From JBEIHX01 sp040381075 (GTDB taxonomy: Bacteria; Pseudomonadota; Alphaproteobacteria; Caulobacterales; Aquidulcibacteraceae): a stretch of 29,539 nt of DNA. The translations under genes were made by a program, and so were the position numbers. Each line of letters begins with the position of its first letter. Position 1 is the stretch's first letter. The notes below the pieces were generated by a model. That model was given only the letters and a program-made list of their open reading frames with translations, made no database searches and was not told the DNA's origin. The DNA is taken from contig JBEIHX010000040.1 of NCBI GenBank assembly GCA_040381075.1, forward strand, positions 1-29,539, read 5' to 3'. Below, one piece after another: positions 16,701 through 23,492 of the stretch.

Positions 16701-17027
16701 GTCGAGCACCCCGCGCCGGGCAAGCTCCAGCGCACAGTTCAGGGCGGTCTGGCCGCCCATGGTCGGCAGCAGTGCGTCGGGGCGTTCCGCCTGGATGATC
16801 CTGGCGACCATGTCCGGCGTGATTGGCTCGATATAGGTCGCGTCAGCAAGCCCGGGATCGGTCATGATGGTGGCCGGGTTGGAGTTGACCAGGATGACCC
16901 GATACCCCTCCTCCTTGAGCGCCTTGCATGCCTGAACGCCGGAGTAGTCGAATTCGCAGGCCTGGCCGATCACGATCGGCCCAGCGCCGATGATGAGGAC
17001 GGACTTGATGTCTGTGCGTTTCGGCAT
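13773..17027 (-). CDS. carB: carbamoyl-phosphate synthase large subunit
   Basis: From ATG 17027 (MPKRTDIKSVLIIG) the protein is 1084 residues, the normal length of CarB. It makes carbamoyl phosphate from bicarbonate, ATP and ammonia supplied by the CarA glutaminase, for arginine and pyrimidine synthesis. The two homologous ATP-grasp halves are visible: the first with SGVQACKALKEEGY, NSNPATIMTD and MNPRVSRSSALASKATG, the second with GPNRIGQGIEFDYCC, NCNPETVSTDYD and EANPRASRTVPFVAKA. A C-terminal allosteric MGS-like domain follows (from about residue 940). The frame is open a further 105 codons upstream but that part is low-complexity. carA is not adjacent; greA follows after 58 bases. Confidence 0.97.
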   Translation of the reverse strand: MPKRTDIKSVLIIGAGPIVIGQACEFDYSGVQACKALKEEGYRVILVNSNPATIMTDPGLADATYIEPITPDMVARIIQAERPDALLPTMGGQTALNCALELARRGVLDLFGVEMIGAKAHVIDKAEDRIKFRDAMDRIGLESPKSRLAKSAVEADAALGVVGLPAVIRPSFTLGGTGGGIAYNVEEFREIVERALAASPVGETLIEESVLGWKEYEMEVVRDKADNCIIICSIENVDPMGVHTGDSITVAPALTLSDKEYQIMRDASIAVLREIGVETGGSNVQFAVNPRDGRMVVIEMNPRVSRSSALASKATGFPIAKVAAKLAVGYTLDEISNDITGGATPASFEPTIDYVVTKIPRFAFEKYKGADPVLTTSMKSVGEAMAMGRNFQESLQKALRSLETGLSGLDDIAIEGVGEGDDKNALRSAISKPTPERILQVAEALRRGLTVEECHAQSGYDPWFLRQMEELVTIEQEIRRNGLPQTHSALRALKSKGFSDARLARLAGCTEAEVRAARHAAGVRPVYKRVDTCAAEFRAATPYMYSTYETGVSGRPAEDEAEPSDRGKVIILGGGPNRIGQGIEFDYCCCHAAFAMGDLGVESIMVNCNPETVSTDYDTSDRLYFEPLTAEDVLEIITTERQNGTLLGVIVQFGGQTPLKLSQTLAIEGVPILGTSPDSIDLAEDRQRFRDFIEQLGLKQPPGRTAVTEAAAIVAGQAVGYPLILRPSYVLGGRAMEIVRDEEGLKRYVREAVKVSGDNPVLVEHYLRDAIEVDADAICDGEDVFVAGVMEHIEEAGIHSGDSACALPPYSLSPDVVAEIERQTVALAKALQVKGLINIQFAIRGSDIFILEANPRASRTVPFVAKAILKPVARIAACVMAGRKLSEFDLRRSAETGSGHIAVKEAVFPFQRFPGVDPVLGPEMRSTGEVMGIDANFGAAFAKSQLAAGVSLPKEGIVFISLRDADKDAITEPARDLVALGFKLIATSGTADHLEKAGVAVERVNKVLEGRPHVVDAMKNGQVHLVFNTTEGAQSLTDSFSIRRTALMQAIPYYTTVSGARAAIEAIKAVKARALDVRALQTYS

Positions 17028-17287
17028 TGTACGGGGCCTCACCGCGGGTCCGGAATCGCCCGCGCCGGAAATCGGGCGCTTGTAGGGGAAAGGGGGGCGG
17101 TGGGGAAGGGGGCAAGGAAAGCTGCGCGGGCAGCCCGCTCGCCACCGTCGCGGATGGCGGGGACGGCGATTGACCATCGGGGAGGTCTGGCTGCGCCCGG
17201 CGGCCGTCGACCAGCAGCCGTTCGGGCTGTTTGCCCTTCCGCGCGTACCGGGTAGTCTCGCTGTCATGATGGGCTGGGGGATGGGCG

Positions 17288-18553
17288 ATGTCGCCGCATG
17301 AGGCTGCCGAGGCTTGGATCGCCACCATGGGGCCTGCCGCAATCGCCAGGTCTGACGCCTATTTCGAAGGCGGCTACTGGCTGCTGCTTGCGGGCTGGGG
17401 GGTCAGCGTGGCCGCATGCGCTTTGCTGGTCTGGGTGAGACTGCTTCCGAGGCTGCGCGACCGTTTGGAGAAGGTCATCCCGAACAGGTTCCTTCTGTGT
17501 CTGATCCTCGTGGCCGTCGCGTCGGCCGTGGTGTCCGTTCTGTCGTTTCCGCTGGATCTCTACGAAGGCTTTTTCCGGGAGCGCGCCTTTGGTCTTTCAA
17601 CTCAGGACCTGCCACAGTGGATTGGCGAGTTCGCCATGATGTTCGCGCTGACCACGGCGCTCGGAAGCGTTTTCATCGCGGTGCTTTATCAGATCGTAAG
17701 GCGTGCGCCGAACACCTGGTGGATGTGGGGTGCAGGCGCCACTGGCGTCTTCATGGCCGTCACGGTGGCGGTCGCCCCTGTCGCCATTGAGCCTCTGCTC
17801 AACACCTACACGCCCATGCAGGAGGGGCCGCTGAAGGCGGACATCCTCGCCATGGCGCAGGCGAATGGCGTGCCGGCGGAGGATGTGTTCGTCTATGACG
17901 AAAGTCGGCAGTCCAATCGCGTCACCGCCAATGTCTCCGGCCTCTTCGGCACAACGCGGATCGCTCTTGCGGACAATCTGCTGACACGGGTGTCGCCCGA
18001 GGGCGTGCGCATGGTGATGGCCCACGAGATCGGGCATTATGCGCTCGGCCACGTCGCCTCGCTGCTCATTTTCAACACGCTTGCGATCGCGCTCGCCTTC
18101 GCGCTCCTTGCCGTCGTTCTCAAGCGGCTGATGGGCGACGGTCGATGGGGCGTGCGCGCCGTCTCGGATCCAGCAGGCTTGCCGGTTGTGATGGCCGTCG
18201 CGACAACGCTGTTCATGCTCGCCACGCCAGCATTCAGTGCGATCACGCGGTTCCACGAGCATCAGGCCGATGTATTTGGCGTCAACGCAAGCCGGGAGCC
18301 GCATGGCTTCGCTGAAGTCGCGCTTCTGCTGGGGGAGTATCGCAAGATGCAGCCGGGGCCGGTCGAGCAGTTGTTATTCTACACTCACCCCAGCGGCTAC
18401 GATCGCATTCACATGGCCATGACCTGGCAGGCAAACGAAATGGCGGCGGGACATTATCCGATCCAGCCGCTCGGTCCGCCGCCCGGTTATCGTCCGGACC
18501 TGCATCCCGACCTTGGCCCTGGCGCCGTGGCGAAGCCTGCCCCTGGCCGGTGA
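17288..18553 (+). CDS. M48 family (Ste24-type) membrane metallopeptidase
   Basis: This 421-residue integral membrane protein has several membrane helices before the zinc site (about 30-50, 68-88, 115-137, 147-168) and two after it. The zinc motif HEIGH is at 246-250 and the third ligand is E324 in FHEHQADVFGV, the arrangement of the Ste24/CAAX protease 1 branch of M48. The N-terminal FPLDLYEGFFRERAFGLSTQ is also characteristic. Bacteria lack protein prenylation, so it more likely degrades damaged or misassembled membrane proteins, as HtpX and Ste24 relatives do. It starts at ATG 17288 (GGGGGATGGGCG upstream), divergent from carB, and is followed by a small hairpin. Confidence 0.92.
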   Translation: MSPHEAAEAWIATMGPAAIARSDAYFEGGYWLLLAGWGVSVAACALLVWVRLLPRLRDRLEKVIPNRFLLCLILVAVASAVVSVLSFPLDLYEGFFRERAFGLSTQDLPQWIGEFAMMFALTTALGSVFIAVLYQIVRRAPNTWWMWGAGATGVFMAVTVAVAPVAIEPLLNTYTPMQEGPLKADILAMAQANGVPAEDVFVYDESRQSNRVTANVSGLFGTTRIALADNLLTRVSPEGVRMVMAHEIGHYALGHVASLLIFNTLAIALAFALLAVVLKRLMGDGRWGVRAVSDPAGLPVVMAVATTLFMLATPAFSAITRFHEHQADVFGVNASREPHGFAEVALLLGEYRKMQPGPVEQLLFYTHPSGYDRIHMAMTWQANEMAAGHYPIQPLGPPPGYRPDLHPDLGPGAVAKPAPGR

Positions 18554-18559
18554 GAACGC

Positions 18560-18577
18560 TGATCCGGAGACGGATCA
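18560..18577 (+). terminator. small hairpin after the M48 gene
   Basis: TGATCCG and CGGATCA form a perfect 7-bp stem with a GAGA tetraloop, seven bases past the M48 stop and before the convergent hydrolase gene. There is no U-run, so terminator activity is uncertain. Confidence 0.4.
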
Positions 18578-18683
18578 TGACGCCAGGGGGCAGGTCAGCA
18601 GTCAGTCAGGAGGGCTCCCAGGCCGGAGTGTCCTCAGTCAGGACTGCGTCACACCCGCCTCCCCCTTGCCTGCGCTCCAGGGC

Positions 18684-19973
18684 TCAGGGCGTATCCTGTG
18701 GATCTGAGCGATAGCGTAATCCCTCGGCCCAACGTCTTTGGAAGCCGCGCCAGATGGTGACGCCGGCCTGGCCGCTGGCATAGGCGCCGGTGGAGGGCGA
18801 TCCCGGCGGCTGCGGCCAGACCCCGTCCGCAGACTGGCCGTCGGGCAGGGCAAGATATGGCGCACGGGTCGTGTCGCCTTTGACGTGCACATCCAGGAAC
18901 GCCGTGATGAAGTGCTGGGAGACGCCGTACAGGCGCTCCTTGCGCCAGACGGGGTCTTCAAAGAACTCCTCGTAGAGGAACACTCCGCGCCCTTCCGGCG
19001 GCAGGGGCGCCGCCGCGATCGTGTGACCTGCGTTTTCAAATGTGACGAATGCGCGCGGCGCCGCGCTCAGGCCCGCGTAAAGCCTCGCCACACCATCATG
19101 GTAGCCGGAGACATCATCCCGATCGCCGCTCAGGAAGAGCGCCGGCGTTGTCACCTTCGCCAGTGATGCTGGAGCGAAGGCGTTGACGTTGCTTTGTCCG
19201 CCCCAGGGGGCCAGCAGCACCATTGCCTTGAGGTTGGCGATCAAGCCGCCGCGGTCAAGCGGACCGCCCTCCAGCAGCGCCGAAAACGCGGGATGTGCAA
19301 TCAGCGTCGCCGGCGCGCCAGTCCTGTTGAAGGCCGCGCCGGCGACACGCAAGGCGCCAAGGCCGCCAAGGGAGTAGCCGATCAGCCCGATGCGGTCAGC
19401 GTCGATGTGCTCCCGCCAGGTCGTGTCCGCGAGCGCCACAGCCGCTGTAGCGGCGATGTCATAGGCGCGCAGAACGATCGCCTCGCCCAGCGCGTTCTGC
19501 TGGTTGAACGGTTTGTCCGCGTGATCGGGAGCGATCACGATATAGCCCTTCGAGGCGAGGTTCTCCGATAGCCATGCATGACGCTCCGGTTGCGATCCAA
19601 AGCCATGCGAAAAAATCAGCGTCGGGAATTTGCCTGGGGAGACAGGCGCGTCCCGTGTGGCCAGGGCCTCGCTGGAGAAGGCGATCGCCGGTCCGCCATC
19701 AAGGGCCGGCAGGACCCCGGGGTAACGCATGGATGCTCCAGGCGCTGCGGCCGGATACCAGATCATCACCCGGAGCGTTCTGCCGTCCCTGCGCCACGTC
19801 GCCTCTCGAGCGCCGACTGCATGCGTTCCGATCCGGGCAAGCTCTGGGGCGGACGCGCTTGGCGCGCTGGCAGGCGCGGCAAGTGCGAAAGAGGCCAATA
19901 GACAAGCGCCACACAGCAATGCGATCAGACGTTTGATGATTTTCCTCGTCTGCTGCGTCGTGTCCAAAAGCAT
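18684..19973 (-). CDS. secreted alpha/beta hydrolase (PAF-acetylhydrolase/dienelactone hydrolase-like)
   Basis: This 429-residue protein (ATG 19973 with GGGGGAGC directly upstream) has an N-terminal signal segment: KIIKR, then a hydrophobic helix to about residue 33, ending near ALAAPASA. The alpha/beta hydrolase core carries the oxyanion HGFG (123-126), nucleophile S201 in GYSLGG, an acid near D287 in SGDRDD, and H317 in NAGHTI. Related enzymes cleave esters of small or lipid substrates, as platelet-activating-factor acetylhydrolase does. It is divergent from tetR across a 140-base region holding one copy of the motif also found upstream of the TonB receptor. This suggests it supplies the catabolic operon with its substrate in the periplasm. 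No lipobox cysteine is obvious. Confidence 0.85.
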   Translation of the reverse strand: MLLDTTQQTRKIIKRLIALLCGACLLASFALAAPASAPSASAPELARIGTHAVGAREATWRRDGRTLRVMIWYPAAAPGASMRYPGVLPALDGGPAIAFSSEALATRDAPVSPGKFPTLIFSHGFGSQPERHAWLSENLASKGYIVIAPDHADKPFNQQNALGEAIVLRAYDIAATAAVALADTTWREHIDADRIGLIGYSLGGLGALRVAGAAFNRTGAPATLIAHPAFSALLEGGPLDRGGLIANLKAMVLLAPWGGQSNVNAFAPASLAKVTTPALFLSGDRDDVSGYHDGVARLYAGLSAAPRAFVTFENAGHTIAAAPLPPEGRGVFLYEEFFEDPVWRKERLYGVSQHFITAFLDVHVKGDTTRAPYLALPDGQSADGVWPQPPGSPSTGAYASGQAGVTIWRGFQRRWAEGLRYRSDPQDTP

Positions 19974-20030
19974 GCTCCCCCGTCGCGTCGGCCTCGCATT
20001 CCTGAGACGCACCGCCGGATGCTAGGGGCT

Positions 20031-20053
20031 ATTGTACATACCGTCAACAACGG
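20031..20053 (-). promoter_or_regulatory. candidate TetR operator, site A
   Basis: On the minus strand this 23-base site reads CCGTTGTTGACGG, three bases, then GTACAAT. It lies about 60 bases from both the hydrolase start (19973) and the tetR start (20114). CCGT and ACGG form an inverted repeat around five bases. The same arrangement occurs three more times at 25155-25285. Confidence 0.6.
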
Positions 20054-20113
20054 GGCCGGCGACGGTTGCGCGCAGCTGCCTGTCGCGGGCCCGGCTTCTC
20101 GAAGAAGGCGTCA

Positions 20114-20722
20114 ATGACTGTTGCTGTTGCCCGCCGCCGTACGCGCAAATCGCCCGAAGCGCGCCGAGCCGAGATCCTGGACAGCGCTGCACGCATCATC
20201 CTCACGGAGGGGCTCAGCGCCATTTCCATGGAGCGGCTGGGACGTGAAACAGAGATCAGCAAGGCGCTCGTCTACAACTATTTTTCAAGCCGGGATGACC
20301 TTCTGGCCGCCCTGCTGAAGCGCGAACAGGTGGAACTGCGCGACCGCGGTCTTGGCGCCGCGCTGAAGGCGCAAAGTTTTTCCGATCTGATCCGGGCAAC
20401 CACTCGGATCTATTTCGAGCAGGTGGAGCGGCGTGGCGCACTGATCCAATCGCTGCTGTCGGATCCCTCCGTGGTCAAGCTGATGGAGAGTGAAATCCGC
20501 GCAGAGCGGGAGCGTACGCGCAAGTATTTCATCCGCCAGGCCGCCAAGACCTTTGGTCTGTCCCAGGCGGCTGCGGCGACGGGCGTAGACCTGCTGTGGG
20601 CGATCACGGACGAGGCGGGCCGCATGCTTGCGCGCGGCGCGCTGTCGCGTGAGGACGCGGAGTTCATGTGTGTGACCTTAATCACCGGCGGTCTGGAGAA
20701 ACTTGCGCGCGACATTGCATGA
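20114..20722 (+). CDS. TetR/AcrR-family transcriptional regulator
   Basis: From ATG 20114 (MTVAVARRRTRKS; AGAAGG upstream) the protein is 202 residues, typical of TetR regulators. The N-terminal three-helix DNA-binding domain is at about residues 15-62 (RRAEILDSAARIILTEG, then ISMERLGRETEISKALVYNYF). The remainder is a helical ligand-binding and dimer domain. TetR proteins usually repress their own gene and neighbours until a small molecule binds. Here a motif in the divergent promoter with the hydrolase gene recurs three times before the ligase operon and receptor, so this protein is the best candidate to control all of them. The inducer may be the substrate or its CoA ester. A start at 20066 is possible but adds an unsupported extension. 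Confidence 0.9.
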   Translation: MTVAVARRRTRKSPEARRAEILDSAARIILTEGLSAISMERLGRETEISKALVYNYFSSRDDLLAALLKREQVELRDRGLGAALKAQSFSDLIRATTRIYFEQVERRGALIQSLLSDPSVVKLMESEIRAERERTRKYFIRQAAKTFGLSQAAAATGVDLLWAITDEAGRMLARGALSREDAEFMCVTLITGGLEKLARDIA

Positions 20723-20761
20723 GCGCGCCGGTTTTCGGGACCAGCTGCACAGCGCTGCGCA

Positions 20762-20784
20762 GCGCCGGCGCGCCTCACCGGCGC
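20762..20784. terminator. hairpin between convergent tetR and acyl-CoA dehydrogenase genes
   Basis: GCGCCGG at 20762-20768 pairs with CCGGCGC at 20778-20784 around a 9-base loop. It lies 40 bases past the tetR stop in a 260-base convergent gap with no other recognised feature. It has no U-run. Confidence 0.35.
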
Positions 20785-20982
20785 GTACCCCCAGCGCGCC
20801 GATGGGGAAGAGGCATTGGCGGCGGCCGAAAGCGTGAACCGGATCATGCGCGCAGTGCATGGTCCAGCGAGGCAATGGCGTTGCGCCAGAGTGCGCTGAC
20901 GCCGCTTGCCCCCCCGTCAGATCGCCGCGCCGGCCCCCCGGTGTGCAACGTGACCTGCCACGTGCGCAGGCCCCCGCGGCCG

Positions 20983-22143
20983 TCATAAACCCAGCACGCG
21001 CTTGGCGATGATGTTGCGCTGTACCTCGTCGGCCCCGCCGGCGATGCTGGCGCTTCTGGCGGTGAAGTAGCGCAGGGTTTCGCGCTGCGCCCACTCGGGG
21101 CCAACGGGCTCAAGGCCTGAATCGAGGCGCGCCAGCGGCGGCATCCACGCCAGTGCATAGGGGCCAGCCGCCTCCATGAGCAGCGATGTCAGCTCCTGTA
21201 TGACCCCGGTGCCCTCCAGCTTCAGAAACGAAGATTGCGGACCTGGCGTCCCACTGTGCTCCATTTCAGAAAGGGTGCGCAGCTCAGACACCTCCAGCGC
21301 CTCGAGGCGGACTGCGATTGCGGCAATGCGCGCGTGCAGATCCGGTTCATCCAGCGGAGCTGCAGCCCTGCGTGCGAGCGCGAGCAGGCGCAGCGACTCC
21401 GACACATACGCCAGCCCTGTCCGCTCGTGCGCGAGGAGCGTCTTGGCGTATTGCCAGCCGCGTCCTTCCTCACCAATGCGATTGCCGACTGGAACCTGAA
21501 CCTGATCAAGTGTCACGCGATTGATCGTGTGCTGGCCGTCGAGAGTCAGAATGGGTGTTACGCTGACGCCGGGGCTCTGCATGTCGAGGAGCAGGAATGT
21601 GATCCCGTCCTGCGGGCGCGCGCCACGCTCCGTCCGCACGAGCGCGAACATCCAGTGCGCGATATGCGCCCAGCTTGTCCACACCTTTTCCCCGGTCACC
21701 ACATAATGGTCGCCGTCGCGTGTCGCCTGCGTTGAAAGTGACGCAAGGTCTGAGCCCGCGCCCGGTTCAGAGTAGCCCTGGCACCACTCGACGCGGTCTT
21801 CCAGAATTCCCGGCAGGTGCCGGGCTTTCTGCTCAGGCGTTCCATAGGCATGGAGGATCGGCGCCAGCATCATCATGCCCATGCCGCCAAGCCGCGCAGG
21901 GACCCCGCGCAGGATCGTTTCGCGTTCCCAAAGATAGCGCTGGGTCGTGCTCCAGCCCGGGCCGCCCTGTTCGGCGGGCCACGTGTACGCCGCCCAGCCG
22001 CGCTCAACCAGCGCCTTCGCCCAGCGCGCGCGATCTTCCCTCGAATCTGTATAAGGACGATCATCAGGGAAGTGTGTGGTGACGAACCTTCGAACCTGCA
22101 TCTGGAATTGCGCATCGGCTGTCGAGAGTGCAATGGACATCAT
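20983..22143 (-). CDS. acyl-CoA dehydrogenase family protein
   Basis: The 386-residue protein spans the acyl-CoA dehydrogenase family, FAD enzymes that introduce an alpha-beta double bond into acyl-CoA thioesters. The FAD/substrate motif CQGYSEPGAGSDLAS (121-135), TGEKVWTSWAH (150-160), the conserved R241 in AHERTG and a C-terminal IAGGADEVQRNIIAKRVLGL (367-386) are present. The usual catalytic glutamate of medium-chain enzymes, in an EG pair at this C-terminal position, is replaced by GG (369-370). That pattern is common in FadE-type proteins and in subunits that need a partner. It is the last gene of the operon, and its ATG overlaps the stop of the MFS gene (ATGA at 22140-22143). It likely oxidises the CoA ester made by the ligase. 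Confidence 0.9.
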   Translation of the reverse strand: MMSIALSTADAQFQMQVRRFVTTHFPDDRPYTDSREDRARWAKALVERGWAAYTWPAEQGGPGWSTTQRYLWERETILRGVPARLGGMGMMMLAPILHAYGTPEQKARHLPGILEDRVEWCQGYSEPGAGSDLASLSTQATRDGDHYVVTGEKVWTSWAHIAHWMFALVRTERGARPQDGITFLLLDMQSPGVSVTPILTLDGQHTINRVTLDQVQVPVGNRIGEEGRGWQYAKTLLAHERTGLAYVSESLRLLALARRAAAPLDEPDLHARIAAIAVRLEALEVSELRTLSEMEHSGTPGPQSSFLKLEGTGVIQELTSLLMEAAGPYALAWMPPLARLDSGLEPVGPEWAQRETLRYFTARSASIAGGADEVQRNIIAKRVLGL

Positions 22144-23492
22144 GGCGTGGCTACACCCTCACGGTTCTCGCGGCGACTGATGGCCTCTCGCAGTCTCAGG
22201 TGGCGCGAGGGCGTCAGACGGTATCTCCAGATCAGCACGATGGCAGGCGCAAGCACCACCGCAGGCGCAATCCCGTAAAGCACCTTGAGGGCCAGGATCT
22301 GGTCAGGCCCGTTGCCGCCAGCCGGGTTGAACCCGGCGGCGGGGAGCAGGATCAGTGACAATCCCTGTCCAACCGCCTGGCCGATCTTGTTGCTCATGCC
22401 GACGAATGCAAAGAACAGACCCTGGCGGCGCTGGCGGGACCGGGCGGTGTCGACATCAACTGCGTCCGCTACCAGCGCCGCGGGCAGCAGCTCCAGCGCC
22501 CCGAAACAGAAGCCCTTGATCATGAAGATGATCACAAACAGCGTATCCTGCCCGTAGCTCAATCCGAACGTTGCGATGTTCGTCGCCACCACGAGGCCGA
22601 AGGCTGCGGCGAGGGCGCGGTGCTTGCCGATCCGTCCGGCAAGCCATCCCCAGAACGGAACCGCCAGCAGACCGACCGAGAAATAGAAGACATAGATGAG
22701 CCCGATGTTCTCAACGCCCACCACGTCACGGGCGAAAAAGAGCGTGATGGTGATGCGAAGGGTTTCCGCCGCATATCCGAGGAACAATGCGACGACAATC
22801 AAGCGGAAGGGCCCGTTGCGCAGCGCGATCTTCGTTGCCCGCCATGGATTGACGAACGCCTCTGAGACGGACGCCTTCGGTTCAGGGGTTCCAAAGAATG
22901 CGATCAGCGCACACACGGGCAGCAGCGCCAGCAGCAGGAGGCTCAGTCCCTCAAGCACATCGCCTGCGCTCGCCCCTGTCTGGCTCAGGATGCCCGCCGG
23001 CAGGGCAGTCGCGGCGATGAGTCCGATCAGGGTGAACGCCTGACGCACCGAGGTGATGCGCGTGCGGGTGTGATAATCCGTCGACAGTTCCCCGCCCCAG
23101 GCCGCATAGGGCACCTGAACGATGGTGAAGCCAAGATAGACCAGCGCGACGCAGATCGCGAAGTACGTTGCATCGACGCTCCCTGCGGGGCGGAACAGGG
23201 CAAAGACGCCTGCGAGCAGGACAATGACGCCCGGCAGAAGCCATATCTTCCGCCGGCCAAATTGGCTGCGCGTACGGTCGCTCAGGGCGCCCATCAAGGG
23301 ATCGGTTATGACATCGCTCAGTCGTGCGATGATCATTGCGGCGCCGAGGGCGCCGAGGGGCACGCCGAGTTCGCCGGCGTAGAACGGCGCCAGATAAATC
23401 GACAGCGGAAGGCCGATCATCGCCAGCGGCATGGCGAGACTGCCGTAGCTGACGAGGCGCCAGGTCGACACGCGATCAGGCGGGAGGCTCAA
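22140..23492 (-). CDS. GPH-type MFS symporter (MelB-like)
   Basis: The protein is 450 residues from TTG 23492 (LSLPPDRVSTWRLVSYGSLAMPL, read as Met). It has about 12 membrane helices and resembles the glycoside-pentoside-hexuronide:cation symporter branch. MelB-family marks are LSDVITDPLMGALSDRTRS with GRRKIW, then VPYAAWGGELSTDYHTRTRI. The TTG start overlaps the TGA stop of the ligase gene (TTGA), with GGGAG eight bases upstream. A later in-frame GTG at about 23468 has no ribosome site. In catabolic clusters with TonB receptors such symporters carry the periplasmic product across the inner membrane. Here the acid released by the hydrolase is a reasonable but unproven cargo. Its stop overlaps the dehydrogenase start. 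Confidence 0.83.
   Translation of the reverse strand: MSLPPDRVSTWRLVSYGSLAMPLAMIGLPLSIYLAPFYAGELGVPLGALGAAMIIARLSDVITDPLMGALSDRTRSQFGRRKIWLLPGVIVLLAGVFALFRPAGSVDATYFAICVALVYLGFTIVQVPYAAWGGELSTDYHTRTRITSVRQAFTLIGLIAATALPAGILSQTGASAGDVLEGLSLLLLALLPVCALIAFFGTPEPKASVSEAFVNPWRATKIALRNGPFRLIVVALFLGYAAETLRITITLFFARDVVGVENIGLIYVFYFSVGLLAVPFWGWLAGRIGKHRALAAAFGLVVATNIATFGLSYGQDTLFVIIFMIKGFCFGALELLPAALVADAVDVDTARSRQRRQGLFFAFVGMSNKIGQAVGQGLSLILLPAAGFNPAGGNGPDQILALKVLYGIAPAVVLAPAIVLIWRYRLTPSRHLRLREAISRRENREGVATP

Noticed and set aside
20723..20982. Possible gene end (SALWRNAIASLDHALRA) on the minus strand in the tetR/dehydrogenase gap
   Set aside because: The short segment looks protein-like, but the frame upstream overlaps the dehydrogenase C-terminus and has no family resemblance or start signal.
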